64,000 nucleotides of DNA from Pelosinus sp. IPA-1 (lineage in GTDB: Bacteria; Bacillota; Negativicutes; DSM-13327): contig NZ_BSVC01000009.1 in the NCBI RefSeq assembly GCF_030269905.1, forward strand, positions 124,001 through 188,000, read 5' to 3'. The translations under genes were made by a program, and so were the position numbers. The notes beneath the pieces are model-generated. The model was not told the DNA's origin. It saw only the letters and a list, made by a program, of their open reading frames with translations, and did not search any database. Positions within the stretch are counted from its first letter, which is position 1. Each line of letters begins with the position of its first letter. Positions 16,754 through 26,259 of the stretch are shown here, piece by piece.

Positions 16754-17701
16754 TTACTCATCAAACATTCTACTAACTGGAAGCTCACCAAAAATTCTAA
16801 GTATGGCTTCACCTAAAAGAGGTGCAATGGATAATACCTTAATTTTATCACATTCTTTTTCTGCAGGCAGAGGAATCGTGTTGGTAATAACTAATTCTTT
16901 AATAACAGATGCCTTAATGCGGGCTACAGCTGGATCACTTAATACAGCATGAGTACAGCAAGCATATACTTCTTTTGCACCAAATTTTATTAATGCATTG
17001 GCACCTTCTGTTAAAGAACCAGCCGTATCAACGATATCATCAATCATAACGGCTGTTCTGCCCTCTACATTACCGATAAGATTCATAACTTCTGCAACAC
17101 CAGGCATAGGACGACGTTTTTCAATGATAGCAATTGGCGCATGCAGCCTATCGGCCAATTGTCTAGCGCGAGTTACACCGCCTAAATCTGGAGACACCAC
17201 AATCAAATCATCCAAATTCTTAGAACGAACGTAATCTGCTAACAAAGGTACTCCAGGCATATGATCCACTGGGATATCAAAAAACCCTTGAATTTGACCA
17301 GCATGCAAATCGACTGTAAGGACACGGGCAACACCAGCTGTTGTCAATAAGTCTGCAATCAATTTAGCAGATATAGGTTCCCTGCCTCGAGTTTTACGAT
17401 CTTGCCGTGCATAAGCATAATAAGGAACTACGGCCGTAATTGTACGTGCAGAAGCCCGCTTTGCAGCATCAACCATAATTAAAAGCTCCATCATGCTGTC
17501 ATTTACGGGATTACAAGTAGGCTGCACTATAAATACATCCTTACCGCGCACACTTTCATCAATGATGACTTGCGTTTCTCCGTTGTTAAAATGCCCAACA
17601 AAAGCATTCCCCATAGTAAGACCCAAATGGTCAGCAATCTCTTTAGCCAACCCTGGATTGGCATTACCGGAAAAAATCCGCAACCTCTTCATATCTTCCA
17701 T
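16754..17701 (-). CDS. prs: Ribose-phosphate pyrophosphokinase
   Basis: Makes PRPP from ribose 5-phosphate and ATP. The class I motifs are present: FSGNANPGLAKEIADHLG at the start, PYYAYARQDRKTRGREPIS, and the PRPP loop VMIDDIVDTAGSLTEGA. 315 residues is typical. AGGAGG lies 12 bases before the ATG. Follows glmU, as in Bacillus. Confidence 0.97.
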   Translation of the reverse strand: MEDMKRLRIFSGNANPGLAKEIADHLGLTMGNAFVGHFNNGETQVIIDESVRGKDVFIVQPTCNPVNDSMMELLIMVDAAKRASARTITAVVPYYAYARQDRKTRGREPISAKLIADLLTTAGVARVLTVDLHAGQIQGFFDIPVDHMPGVPLLADYVRSKNLDDLIVVSPDLGGVTRARQLADRLHAPIAIIEKRRPMPGVAEVMNLIGNVEGRTAVMIDDIVDTAGSLTEGANALIKFGAKEVYACCTHAVLSDPAVARIKASVIKELVITNTIPLPAEKECDKIKVLSIAPLLGEAILRIFGELPVSRMFDE

Positions 17702-17805
17702 TGTAAAACGTTACCTCCTGATTATGCTTTTTTCTTACGAAATCAATTTATATTAAAAGAGAAAATCTTTCTCCTATGCTAACTTTTGTTATCTTTCATG
17801 TCACC

Positions 17806-19167
17806 TTACTTTTTTGCAGCCCAACCATCAATATTGCTTTGACGTGCTCTAGCCACACCTAAAGACTCTGATGGTACATTCTTGGTAATAGTCGAGCCTG
17901 CAGCCACGTAAGCACCTTTACCGACGGTAACAGGAGCCACTAAATTAGTATTACAACCAATAAAAGCACCATCCTCAATAATGGTCCGACTTTTGTTCTT
18001 ACCATCATAATTCACAGTTATGGTGCCTGATCCAATATTTACTTTTTCCCCCATATCTGTGTCGCCAATGTAACTTAAATGAGGAATTTTGCTACCTATA
18101 CCAACTTGAGAATTTTTCACTTCAACAAAATTTCCAACTTTAACCTTATCAGCTAGCACCGTTTTCGGACGTAAATGAACATATGGGCCAACAATTACAT
18201 CATTACCTACTTTACATTCATGGGCATAGCTAAAATGCAAGGTAGTATTATCGCCAATAATACTCTCTTGGATACGACTATTGGGTCCTATTTGACAGTT
18301 ACCGCCAATTGTAGTGTTACCTTCAATCCAAGTAAATGGATAAACTATGGAGTCTGGACCAATCGTTACTTCCTGGTCAATAAAAGTGCTATCGATATCC
18401 ATAATGGTAACGCCAGCATCCATTAGTTCTGCTAACTTACGCTTTCTGACTATTTTCTCCGCTTCAGCTAATTGCATACGCGAGTTAATTCCTAATGTGT
18501 CTTGATAGTCATCCACTTTAACCGCCCATACTTTAGAATGAGCCGTTGCCAAAATTCCAATAACATCAGTTAAGTAATATTCACCTTGCATATTATTGCA
18601 GTTTGTATTTTGCAGTGCCTCAAATAAAGCAGCTCGCTCAAAACAATAGATACCTGTATTTACTTCGTTGACTGCTAACTCTCTACTATTAGCATCTTTT
18701 TGTTCTACAATCTTTAAGACTTGTCCGCTGGCATCACGAATGACACGTCCATAACCTGTCGGATTTGGCATATGAGCCGTCAACACTGTTGCGGATGCCC
18801 CAACCGCTTTGTGCTCAGTAAAAAGTTTTTCTAAGGTTTTTCCCCTTAGCAGTGGTGTATCGCCACATAACACCATTACCGTTCCATCAAAGTCTTTTAA
18901 AAACTCAGCCGCCTGCATAACCGCGTGGCCTGTTCCTAATTGTTCCGCCTGAACGACGAATTCAGCCTGTTTTCCTAAAGTACCTTCCACACATTCTGCG
19001 CCAAAACCAACAACTACAACTTTTTTCTTGGCTCCTGCTACATCTGCTGCATCAAGTACATGCTGCACCATTGGCTTGCCACCAATTTTATGTAACACTT
19101 TGGGTAAGGTTGACTTCATCCGTGTACCTTTGCCTGCCGCCAAAATTACCGCCAGTAAATCAGACAT
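17806..19167 (-). CDS. glmU: Bifunctional GlmU (GlcNAc-1-P uridyltransferase / GlcN-1-P acetyltransferase)
   Basis: Makes UDP-GlcNAc for peptidoglycan. N-terminal pyrophosphorylase domain (LAAGKGTRMKSTLPKVLHKIGGKPM, LCGDTPLL) to about residue 230; C-terminal left-handed beta-helix of hexapeptide repeats from residue 250 with the acetyltransferase motifs HLRPKTVL and GDTDMGEKVNIGSGTITVNYDG. 453 residues is standard. Shares the minus-strand cluster with prs. Confidence 0.97.
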   Translation of the reverse strand: MSDLLAVILAAGKGTRMKSTLPKVLHKIGGKPMVQHVLDAADVAGAKKKVVVVGFGAECVEGTLGKQAEFVVQAEQLGTGHAVMQAAEFLKDFDGTVMVLCGDTPLLRGKTLEKLFTEHKAVGASATVLTAHMPNPTGYGRVIRDASGQVLKIVEQKDANSRELAVNEVNTGIYCFERAALFEALQNTNCNNMQGEYYLTDVIGILATAHSKVWAVKVDDYQDTLGINSRMQLAEAEKIVRKRKLAELMDAGVTIMDIDSTFIDQEVTIGPDSIVYPFTWIEGNTTIGGNCQIGPNSRIQESIIGDNTTLHFSYAHECKVGNDVIVGPYVHLRPKTVLADKVKVGNFVEVKNSQVGIGSKIPHLSYIGDTDMGEKVNIGSGTITVNYDGKNKSRTIIEDGAFIGCNTNLVAPVTVGKGAYVAAGSTITKNVPSESLGVARARQSNIDGWAAKK

Positions 19168-19354
19168 TAACCTTCCTCCATTCGACCAAAATCCATATTC
19201 TCACTAAGGATAACAATGTATTCAAATCCCCAAACTTCTTTACTTTTCGACATCAAAGACAACATTCCTGCCTATAAAATAAAGTTTGATAATAATGAAT
19301 TTTCTAGTTATATTATAATGCATTAAAGATTTTTTATCTTCCCTTTAATTAAAC

Positions 19355-20566
19355 TCATATCGTTCTCGCACTATATCCGTGCTGACGTAAATTTTGCAGA
19401 ATTTGCTCCGTATGCAGTGCATCTCTTGTCTCTAAGCTAATTTCAATAACGGCTTGCCCAATCGGAACATTTTGTTCTACGCGATCATGAAAAACAGAAA
19501 TAACATTTGCTTGCGAATTCGCAATTACCGTCAATAATTGCTGTAATAAACCAGGCCGATCCGTAATTTGTGTAGAAATTTTAATACGTCTTCCAGCTTT
19601 GACTAACCCTCTTTCAATAATGCGCGAAATAAAGTTTACATCTATATTTCCGCCAGACACAACACTCACGACTTTACCCTTGGCAGGAATTTTATGATTT
19701 AAAATCGCAGCCAACGCAATTGCCCCTGAACCTTCCACCATTAATTTTGCTCTTTCCAGTAACATTAAAATCGTACCTGCAGTGGCCTCATCATCAACAA
19801 CTACGATGTCGTCAACATAATGATCTACAATGGGAAAGGTTAAATCTCCAGGAGCTTTTACAGCAATCCCATCGGCAATAGTCACAGCATCAGGCGTACT
19901 TTTTAGAGTATGAGCATATTTAGACATATACATGGCGGGTGCCCCTTGGGCTTGAACACCATAGATTTTTACATGGGGAGCCAATTCTTTTACAGCAAGG
20001 GCAATACCTGCAATTAATCCTCCACCGCCGATGGGTACGACAATCGCTGAAACATCCTCTAGCTCTTCTAAGATTTCAATACCTACTGTCCCTTGCCCTG
20101 CGATTACTTGATAATCATTAAACGCATGAATAAACGTTTGCCCATTTTCTTGTTCTAATTCTTGCGCTCTATGAAAAGCATCATCATATACGGTTCCACT
20201 CAACAGGACTTCAGCTCCATATCCCCTAGTCGCAATTATCTTAGCCAAAGGAGCCACTTCCGGCATGACAATTGTGGCTCTTGCTTCCATCATCCTCGCA
20301 GCATAAGCTACCCCTTGGGCGTGATTTCCTGCCGATGCGGCAATAACGCCTTTCGCCCTTTCTTCAGGAGTAAGGGAGTGAATTTTATTATAAGCACCAC
20401 GTAATTTAAAGGAACCTGTTTTTTGTAAATTCTCCAATTTTAAATATACATCGCACCCAGCCATATTACTAAATGTAACGCTCTTATCTAAAGGGGTATG
20501 ATGAATTACATCATACATGGCATGATGGGCTTTCTTGACATCAGCTAAACCGATACCTTGTTTCAT
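19355..20566 (-). CDS. ilvA: Threonine ammonia-lyase with C-terminal ACT domain
   Basis: PLP enzyme deaminating threonine to 2-oxobutanoate. The PLP lysine is in the KTGSFKLRGAYNK motif; the glycine loop SAGNHAQGVAY and VPIGGGGLIAGIA are intact. A short ACT domain (about residues 330-403) marks the TdcB/IlvA short type rather than the two-ACT biosynthetic enzyme. Its place between glmU and purR replaces the spoVG-yabJ pair of Bacillus. Biosynthetic or catabolic role not decided by sequence. Confidence 0.92.
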   Translation of the reverse strand: MKQGIGLADVKKAHHAMYDVIHHTPLDKSVTFSNMAGCDVYLKLENLQKTGSFKLRGAYNKIHSLTPEERAKGVIAASAGNHAQGVAYAARMMEARATIVMPEVAPLAKIIATRGYGAEVLLSGTVYDDAFHRAQELEQENGQTFIHAFNDYQVIAGQGTVGIEILEELEDVSAIVVPIGGGGLIAGIALAVKELAPHVKIYGVQAQGAPAMYMSKYAHTLKSTPDAVTIADGIAVKAPGDLTFPIVDHYVDDIVVVDDEATAGTILMLLERAKLMVEGSGAIALAAILNHKIPAKGKVVSVVSGGNIDVNFISRIIERGLVKAGRRIKISTQITDRPGLLQQLLTVIANSQANVISVFHDRVEQNVPIGQAVIEISLETRDALHTEQILQNLRQHGYSARTI

Positions 20567-20602
20567 AACAACATCGCCTCCTAAATCATTTAGAAACAGT
20601 AG

Positions 20603-21412
20603 TTATAACACGGGTCGAATATCTATTGTCTTAGTATGCTGCCCAACGTCATGTAACATGAGTAATGCTAAATAATCTTCTACTAATTTTTTTTCTGGTT
20701 CATTGGTGGCAATGAGTACACCTGTACCTACAACTTGTGCTCCTACCTCATTTGCTAAATCTATCATACCAAGTGCGGTGCCACCAGCCTTCATAAAATC
20801 ATCGATTACCAGTACCTTCGAACCAGCAGCGAGAGCCCGGCGAGGCAGGGACATGGTTTGAATCCGTTTTGTAGAGCCGGTTACATAGTTAATACTTACA
20901 GAAGGCCCTTCTGTAACCTTACTACCTTGCCGTACAATAACTAAGGGTAAACCAAAAGCTCTAGCCGTAGCAAAGGCCAGAGGAATTCCTTTCGTCTCCA
21001 CTGTCATAATAAAATCAGGTGTTAAATGGGAAAATCTGGCCCTAAAAATTTCACCAGCTTGCATCATTAAGTCAGGCATAAATAAAATATCGGACATATA
21101 TAAAAAACCACCAGGAATTATCCGTTCGGGATCAGAGAGTTGTTTTGCTAACTGGGTAAGCATAGTATTCATGCGTTCTTCGGAAGGGCATGGTACGTAC
21201 CTTACACCGCCAGAGGCTCCTGACACTGTTTCTACTGTTCCTAGGCCAAATTCCTGCATAGACTGTTTTATCGTTACCATATCCTCGCTTAATGTTGATT
21301 TTGCTGCGCCAAACAAGCTACTAAAATGTCCCAATGAAAATAGATAGCCAGGCATGTCCATCAACATTTTGCTAAGGGCTATAACTCTTTCCACTCTCCG
21401 TACTTTCGTCAT
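20603..21412 (-). CDS. purR: Purine operon repressor PurR (Bacillus type)
   Basis: N-terminal winged helix (RVERVIALSKMLMDMPGYLFSLGHFSSLFGAAKSTLSEDM) followed by a phosphoribosyltransferase-like domain with the PRPP motif VLVIDDFMKAGGTALGM. In the family PRPP releases the repressor from purine-gene operators. 269 residues is normal. It sits in the ispE-purR-glmU-prs order known from Bacillus, with three inserted genes. Confidence 0.95.
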   Translation of the reverse strand: MTKVRRVERVIALSKMLMDMPGYLFSLGHFSSLFGAAKSTLSEDMVTIKQSMQEFGLGTVETVSGASGGVRYVPCPSEERMNTMLTQLAKQLSDPERIIPGGFLYMSDILFMPDLMMQAGEIFRARFSHLTPDFIMTVETKGIPLAFATARAFGLPLVIVRQGSKVTEGPSVSINYVTGSTKRIQTMSLPRRALAAGSKVLVIDDFMKAGGTALGMIDLANEVGAQVVGTGVLIATNEPEKKLVEDYLALLMLHDVGQHTKTIDIRPVL

Positions 21413-21558
21413 TGCTTTTTATCCTCCATCATGAAAAACACCGAATATTATCCTGTTTTTTTATATTTTCATTCACTTTCTCCGCAAAAGATCAAATCCC
21501 TGCACGAAATTATAATTATTTTTCATTTTGACTGCTAAAAAAGCAGGGGTATCCTAAT

Positions 21559-21602
21559 GTTATAAGGCGTGACTTGGCTTATGCCAAGTCACGCCTTATA
21601 AC
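21559..21602. repeat. Perfect 20-bp palindrome after the nucleotidyltransferase gene
   Basis: GTTATAAGGCGTGACTTGGC and its exact complement enclose a TTAT loop. It lies directly behind the stop of the gene at 21604. No T run follows on either strand. The inner arm GACTTGGC/GCCAAGTC is the same as hairpin one of the two-hairpin repeat family. Confidence 0.75.
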
Positions 21603-21603
21603 A

Positions 21604-22362
21604 CTAGGAGCGAAAAGAGAAAGTAGTGCGAACCAATTCTAAATCGCTTGGTTTATCAACATCAATCCCCAGTTCCGGATAGGGCGATTGAACAACAGCA
21701 CCTGTAATACCTAATAATGTAGCTACCCTTTCTTTCACCTTAGTTAAACTTAATGTCCCAAGGAAAAATTGTAATACAAATCCCCAACCTAATATGCAGC
21801 AAAGTTTAAAAGGATTTTTACGATTATTAATGAGCCTCTCAGCTACTAAGAGACATTGCGGTACAATTTTGGGGTTGACTAAAAAAATATTCCCCCCCGT
21901 ATAGGTTCCATCCTTAAAACGTACATAAGTGCGTTTGCTGCTGGGATAAAACTTATTATTAATTTCCTTACTAACAATCGGATAATACAAATCCGCCTCT
22001 TCTTTGTCGCATTGGGCGAAAAAATCAGCAATGGCATTAGGAGTTAAAAGGGGAATGTCCGCAGTAACAACTAGTACCTTATTTTCATGTCCTAGCGCTT
22101 TCATCCCCAGTTGAATTGTCTCTAAAAGAGTGTAGCCGCCCTCAAGTAACACTGCATTATCTGGAAATCTGCATTTTTGTAAATGAGGAATTGGCCCCAT
22201 TATAAATATTCTATCCACTTGGGGGGAAGCTGCCAATGCATCTGCCACAAAGGTCACCATTGGTTTACCAGCTATTTCAATCATCGCCTCATACGACTGA
22301 GATGAAAACTTACTCAAATGTTCACTATTTTCACCGCCAGCCAGTATAATGGCATCATACAT
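21604..22362 (-). CDS. MobA-like NTP transferase domain protein
   Basis: About 252 residues with the nucleotidyltransferase N-terminus MYDAIILAGGENSE, a conserved EIAGKPMVTFVADAL and VVTADIPLL (metal-binding Asp), as in MobA/GlmU-type pyrophosphorylases. The LAGG loop is followed by ENSEH rather than the usual xSxRMG, so the sugar or cofactor substrate cannot be assigned. Start at ATG 22360-22362 with GGGAGG ten bases upstream. It lies between purR and the GntR gene, where it is often found in Negativicutes and Clostridia. Confidence 0.82.
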   Translation of the reverse strand: MYDAIILAGGENSEHLSKFSSQSYEAMIEIAGKPMVTFVADALAASPQVDRIFIMGPIPHLQKCRFPDNAVLLEGGYTLLETIQLGMKALGHENKVLVVTADIPLLTPNAIADFFAQCDKEEADLYYPIVSKEINNKFYPSSKRTYVRFKDGTYTGGNIFLVNPKIVPQCLLVAERLINNRKNPFKLCCILGWGFVLQFFLGTLSLTKVKERVATLLGITGAVVQSPYPELGIDVDKPSDLELVRTTFSFRS

Positions 22363-22440
22363 ATAACCCAAACCTCCCATGTGAATATTAAAAATTATAA
22401 AAATCAAGATCTCTCTATATATTATCCCAAAAATCGAAAA

Positions 22441-23136
22441 CTATTCTTGCTTTGAATGCGAACCCTTCTCTAGCATATTTTTTAATAAAACTTGTTCCGC
22501 ATTCGCCATATGTTCTCCTGCAAATTGTTGAGCTAAGGATACATTTCTCTGTCCTAAAGACTCAACCATGCGGGTATGTTCACCAAACATTTCTTTAAGT
22601 CTACCTGGATATGACATAGATAAAGACCTAAAGCGAGTGAGTTGTTCCCGCAAGTTATTTATAATTCCTACAAGGCGTTCATTACGACTAGCCCGGTATA
22701 AAATATCATGAAATTGGCTATCGGCTTCTACTATTTTATCCATATCATTTATTTCAATGTAACCGCCAATTTCGACTAAGAGCCTTTCCATTTGTTCTAA
22801 TTCTTCCTCGGTAATACGTTCCGCGGCCAGTCCTGCAGCTAAAACATCCAATGATGTTCTAACTTCAAATACTTCTGTAATATCTTTAATTGAAAGATCA
22901 GAAACATAGGTACCACGCCTTGGAATCATTACGACAAAACCTTCCAATTCTAACTTACGGATGGCTTCTCTGACCGGGGTACGACTTACACCTAACTCTT
23001 CAGCTACTTGAATTTCCATTAAACGTTCTCCAGGTTGTAATACACCAGAAACAATTGCATTCCGCAAGGTTTCACATACCACTTCCCGAAGAGGTTGATA
23101 GCTATCTAATTTAATTGGTAATAAACGCCGCTCCAT
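22441..23136 (-). CDS. GntR-family regulator (FadR/FCD subfamily)
   Basis: 231 residues. Winged helix at about 15-75 with the signature ELGVSRTPVREAIRKLELEGFV, then an all-helical FCD ligand domain with DSQFHDILYRASRN and EHTRMVESL (metal-binding His/Asp). Its stop and the ispE-side boundary show a 1-bp overlap with ispE, so they form an operon (ispE first). The ligand is unknown; FCD proteins usually sense small organic acids. Confidence 0.9.
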   Translation of the reverse strand: MERRLLPIKLDSYQPLREVVCETLRNAIVSGVLQPGERLMEIQVAEELGVSRTPVREAIRKLELEGFVVMIPRRGTYVSDLSIKDITEVFEVRTSLDVLAAGLAAERITEEELEQMERLLVEIGGYIEINDMDKIVEADSQFHDILYRASRNERLVGIINNLREQLTRFRSLSMSYPGRLKEMFGEHTRMVESLGQRNVSLAQQFAGEHMANAEQVLLKNMLEKGSHSKQE

Positions 23137-24005
23137 TATACTCCCCCATTTTTTCCTACTGTCTTAGTTACAAATACTTCTGCCGACCTTTGGCTTCTAA
23201 TTTTTGCAGCAAGGTACTCGGCTCCGGCCTGCTCCTCTACTAGTCCAAAGACAGTAGGCCCGCTGCCCGACATTAAACTGGCCATTGCACCGTATTGCAT
23301 CATAGTTTTTTTGAGTTCCTTGATTTCAGGATGCTCTTTAATTGTTACCGTTTCTAATACATTTTGCAAGCGATTGGCTACACCAGTTAGATCGCCCTGA
23401 TTTAGACAAGCTACCACTCCATCAGTATCAGGATGATCTTTTACATCCTGTCCCCGATATTGGCGATAGACCCAAGCAGTCGAAACACCAATGGGGGGCT
23501 TTGCCAATACTACATAACAAGGTTTTAAGTCCGTAAGTGGCTTTAATAGTTCACCTCGTCCTGTTGCCAGCATAGTACCGCCTCGTAAACAGAACGGTAC
23601 ATCTGAACCTAACTTAGCTCCAAGTATCTCCAAATCGGAGATCGATAGACCTAATTTCCACAATTCATTAAGTCCTTTTAAAACACTCGCAGCATCTGTG
23701 CTGCCACCAGCCAACCCAGCAGCTACAGGTATGTTCTTTTCCAGATGAATATGTACACCTTTATTCACTTGACAAGCTTCTTTAATCAGAGCTGCCGCTC
23801 GGTAAGCTAAATTTCTATGATCACAAGGCAATCTGGCAATATTACTTTTCACACTTATATTGCCATTCTCTCTTTCTTCTAAATGAAGTATATCAGCAAG
23901 TTCTATGGCTTGCATTATCATTTCCACTTGATGAAACCCGTCCTCTCTTTTATAAAGGACATCAAGGGTTAAATTAATTTTCGCATTTCCTCTTACTTTT
24001 AGCAT
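23136..24005 (-). CDS. ispE: 4-diphosphocytidyl-2-C-methyl-D-erythritol kinase
   Basis: GHMP kinase of the non-mevalonate isoprenoid pathway. NAKINLTLDVL at the start, PVAAGLAGGSTDAASVLK (ATP loop) and MSGSGPTVFGL are typical. Start at ATG 24003-24005 (MLKVRGNAKINL); a GTG two codons upstream is possible. Directly preceded by the CheW gene. 289-291 residues is normal. Confidence 0.95.
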   Translation of the reverse strand: MLKVRGNAKINLTLDVLYKREDGFHQVEMIMQAIELADILHLEERENGNISVKSNIARLPCDHRNLAYRAAALIKEACQVNKGVHIHLEKNIPVAAGLAGGSTDAASVLKGLNELWKLGLSISDLEILGAKLGSDVPFCLRGGTMLATGRGELLKPLTDLKPCYVVLAKPPIGVSTAWVYRQYRGQDVKDHPDTDGVVACLNQGDLTGVANRLQNVLETVTIKEHPEIKELKKTMMQYGAMASLMSGSGPTVFGLVEEQAGAEYLAAKIRSQRSAEVFVTKTVGKNGGV

Positions 24006-24011
24006 ACTCAC

Positions 24012-24482
24012 CTATTCATTCATTTGCTTTACAGCAACTTCTTCCTGGGCTGTTAAAACTTGATCAATATCTAATAAAATAATTAGACGATCGTCCGTCT
24101 TGCCAACTCCATTAATAAATCGAGAATCTACCGCGATTGATGCCGGTGGCGTCTCAATGTTTGCGGTGCTCAACCTTACTACTTCTTTCACTGCATCAAC
24201 GGTAACACCTACGGTTTGTCCATTCATTTCTACAACAACAATCCGTGTATCATCATCATGCTCTGTTATTGATAATTGAAATCTTTTTCTTAAATCAATC
24301 ACCGGAATGATGCGACCCCTAAGATTAATAATTCCTTCCATAAAAGAAGGTGTTTGCGGCAACTTAGTAACTGGTAATAAGCGGTTGATTTCCTGAACCT
24401 TCGTAATAGGAAGCCCATACTCCTCACTTGCCAGCCGAAAAGTAACCAACTGTAATTCATCTTCTGCCTTTATTTGCTCCAT
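24012..24482 (-). CDS. Stand-alone CheW-like protein
   Basis: About 156 residues, CheW domain over nearly the whole length: LQLVTFRLASEEYGLPITKVQEI, PSFMEGIINLRGRIIPVIDLRKRF, GVTVDAVKEVV, IDQVL. Start taken at ATG 24480-24482, with GGGGG eleven bases upstream; a GTG at 24500 would add six residues. No CheA or receptor gene is in the window. It lies 6 bp before ispE. It may couple chemoreceptors to CheA, or act as a scaffold for another signalling array. Confidence 0.88.
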   Translation of the reverse strand: MEQIKAEDELQLVTFRLASEEYGLPITKVQEINRLLPVTKLPQTPSFMEGIINLRGRIIPVIDLRKRFQLSITEHDDDTRIVVVEMNGQTVGVTVDAVKEVVRLSTANIETPPASIAVDSRFINGVGKTDDRLIILLDIDQVLTAQEEVAVKQMNE

Positions 24483-24720
24483 ATGGTAATGCACCCCCAC
24501 AAAACAATGATTTTATTATATTCGACGTGCTAGGGGGGTTTGCCTGCAAATATCAGTAATATTTTATACAATATATTTTATATCCTTTGGGATTATCGAG
24601 CCTTTACTATTGGATTGTCGTCATGGATATTTTGACCCTTTACTACCCCTATTTATACGCTGCACCAGCCGAACCATTTGAACATATAATAACTAAAGAT
24701 TTTTTCAGGAGGTAGATTTT

Positions 24721-25353
24721 ATGAATCTTCGTACCCTCTACTTGCCCCACCGTTTACGAACTGTTGATTTTAAGGAAGATAGTGAGAACCCTCTCATTGG
24801 AGAAATACAGCAGTTATTGGTCAATCAAGAATTTTATCAAGGGCCGATCCATAATAAATACGATATAGAAACAATCCGCGCCGTCGCTTTATTTCAAGAA
24901 AAAGAACACCTTCCTACAACAGGAATGGTAGATCCTCTTACCTACTGCCACCTACAACAAGCAAGGATCACTACCATCAAATCTCTCCCGTCTAGCAAAC
25001 GAGCTGATTTTTCCTTACCTAGAGCCAATATTTTAATTACCGAATCTTCTCGCCAATTGTCACTCTTTAACGGTAACACTCCTGTACGTCAGTATCCAGT
25101 AGGGATCGGTAAGTCCTCCACCCCCACACCTTTAGGGGATTACTCCATTGTTTATAAAATGATGAATCCAGGTGGTATGCTAGGCACTCGCTGGTTAGGA
25201 CTTAATTTAGATTCTTATGGAATTCATGGTACCAACCAACCATGGTTAATTGGTACTATGGTATCTCATGGCTGTATTCGTATGCATAATAGCAATGTAG
25301 AAGAACTCTTTTCCCTAGTAAAGGTGGGTACGCCTGTTTATATCCGGAATTGA
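24721..25353 (+). CDS. L,D-transpeptidase with peptidoglycan-binding domain
   Basis: 210 residues. N-terminal PG_binding_1 domain (about 20-75: IGEIQQLLVNQEF ... ALFQEKEHLPTTGMVDPLT) and YkuD catalytic domain with GIHGTNQPWLIG and the active-site VSHGCIRMHN (Cys about residue 184). AGGAGG before the ATG. No signal peptide is visible, as in some spore-associated YkuD proteins. The 3' end overlaps the convergent HipA-like gene by 39 bp. Confidence 0.92.
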   Translation: MNLRTLYLPHRLRTVDFKEDSENPLIGEIQQLLVNQEFYQGPIHNKYDIETIRAVALFQEKEHLPTTGMVDPLTYCHLQQARITTIKSLPSSKRADFSLPRANILITESSRQLSLFNGNTPVRQYPVGIGKSSTPTPLGDYSIVYKMMNPGGMLGTRWLGLNLDSYGIHGTNQPWLIGTMVSHGCIRMHNSNVEELFSLVKVGTPVYIRN

Positions 25354-26106
25354 CTGACATAAACGCAGCACGATTGCATCTACCATTTCACAACGCTTTA
25401 TCATAAAGGCTAGTAATGCTTCACGCTCTTCTACTTTGGGCAGCCATTCCTGAGGAATGCTTTCTACCAGCTGAACTAAATCCTCCTTAGTAATCTCTTT
25501 AACCCGGGCTGCAAAAGGAGCAAAATCTTTAGCAATAAGAAAATAAGTAAGTAACCAGCCATATACTCTTCGTTTATTCACAACTATTTTCGTTACAAGC
25601 TTTTCTAAAGTCCCTACATTCCAGCGCCCACGCACAAATAGGTGAGAATTATCAATGGCATATAACATATAAGCCGAATCTCTCAAATGTGCTAATAAAT
25701 TTTTGCGATTTTTGGTACGATCGATATTGTGAAACATATGATCAAATAACATGACACCAGCCATCGCTGTTTTATTTACTGCCTTATATAAATTATTTCT
25801 TGTGACATATCGATTACTATGAATATATTGACTGGCAAAATGCGTTCTACAACGAACCCCGGCAGCACGCATCCGCCTATTTTTTTGCAGTAACTGTTGA
25901 TCAATTTCTAGCATATCTCCTGGGGGAAAACATAATTCCATTCGTTTACCAAACCAGCATGCTATATATTCGTTGACTAGTACCTTCGTTCCCATGGGAT
26001 TATTTTGTAATTTAACCACATATACGTTTCCGTCATTTCCCCGAAACATCTGAGGTGATGTAACGCCAACTCCTATTGAACCAATGTATTTAACTGCTGT
26101 TAGCAC
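25315..26106 (-). CDS. HipA-like kinase family protein
   Basis: 263 residues resembling the stand-alone HipA-like family (PF20613 type), not the HipAB toxin. Seen: GVTSPQMFRGNDGNVYVVKLQNN (phosphate-binding and Lys region), NEYIACWFGKRM, MLFDHMFHNIDRTKNRKNLL (catalytic Asp and Asn) and MLYAIDNSHLF (DxS/DNxH metal motif). The fold and active residues suggest a protein kinase or a phosphotransferase. No HipB partner lies upstream. It converges on and overlaps the L,D-transpeptidase gene. Confidence 0.75.
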   Translation of the reverse strand: MLTAVKYIGSIGVGVTSPQMFRGNDGNVYVVKLQNNPMGTKVLVNEYIACWFGKRMELCFPPGDMLEIDQQLLQKNRRMRAAGVRCRTHFASQYIHSNRYVTRNNLYKAVNKTAMAGVMLFDHMFHNIDRTKNRKNLLAHLRDSAYMLYAIDNSHLFVRGRWNVGTLEKLVTKIVVNKRRVYGWLLTYFLIAKDFAPFAARVKEITKEDLVQLVESIPQEWLPKVEEREALLAFMIKRCEMVDAIVLRLCQSIPDINRRTHLY

Positions 26107-26259
26107 CTTTCTCCCCCCTCTTTTTCTAGGTTGCGATAAATTTTTTCCTTATTTTATTTCTAATACGCTACAATATATGCACCCGTATTAAATACTAGTA
26201 AAAAAAATACCGCACAAACTACTTATTTAAGCAGATTGTGCGGTATTTTAGCGCCTTCA

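Noticed and set aside
21413-21520. PurBox upstream of purR
   Set aside because: One CCGAATATT-like half-site is present but no inverted partner at the right distance, so it was not called.
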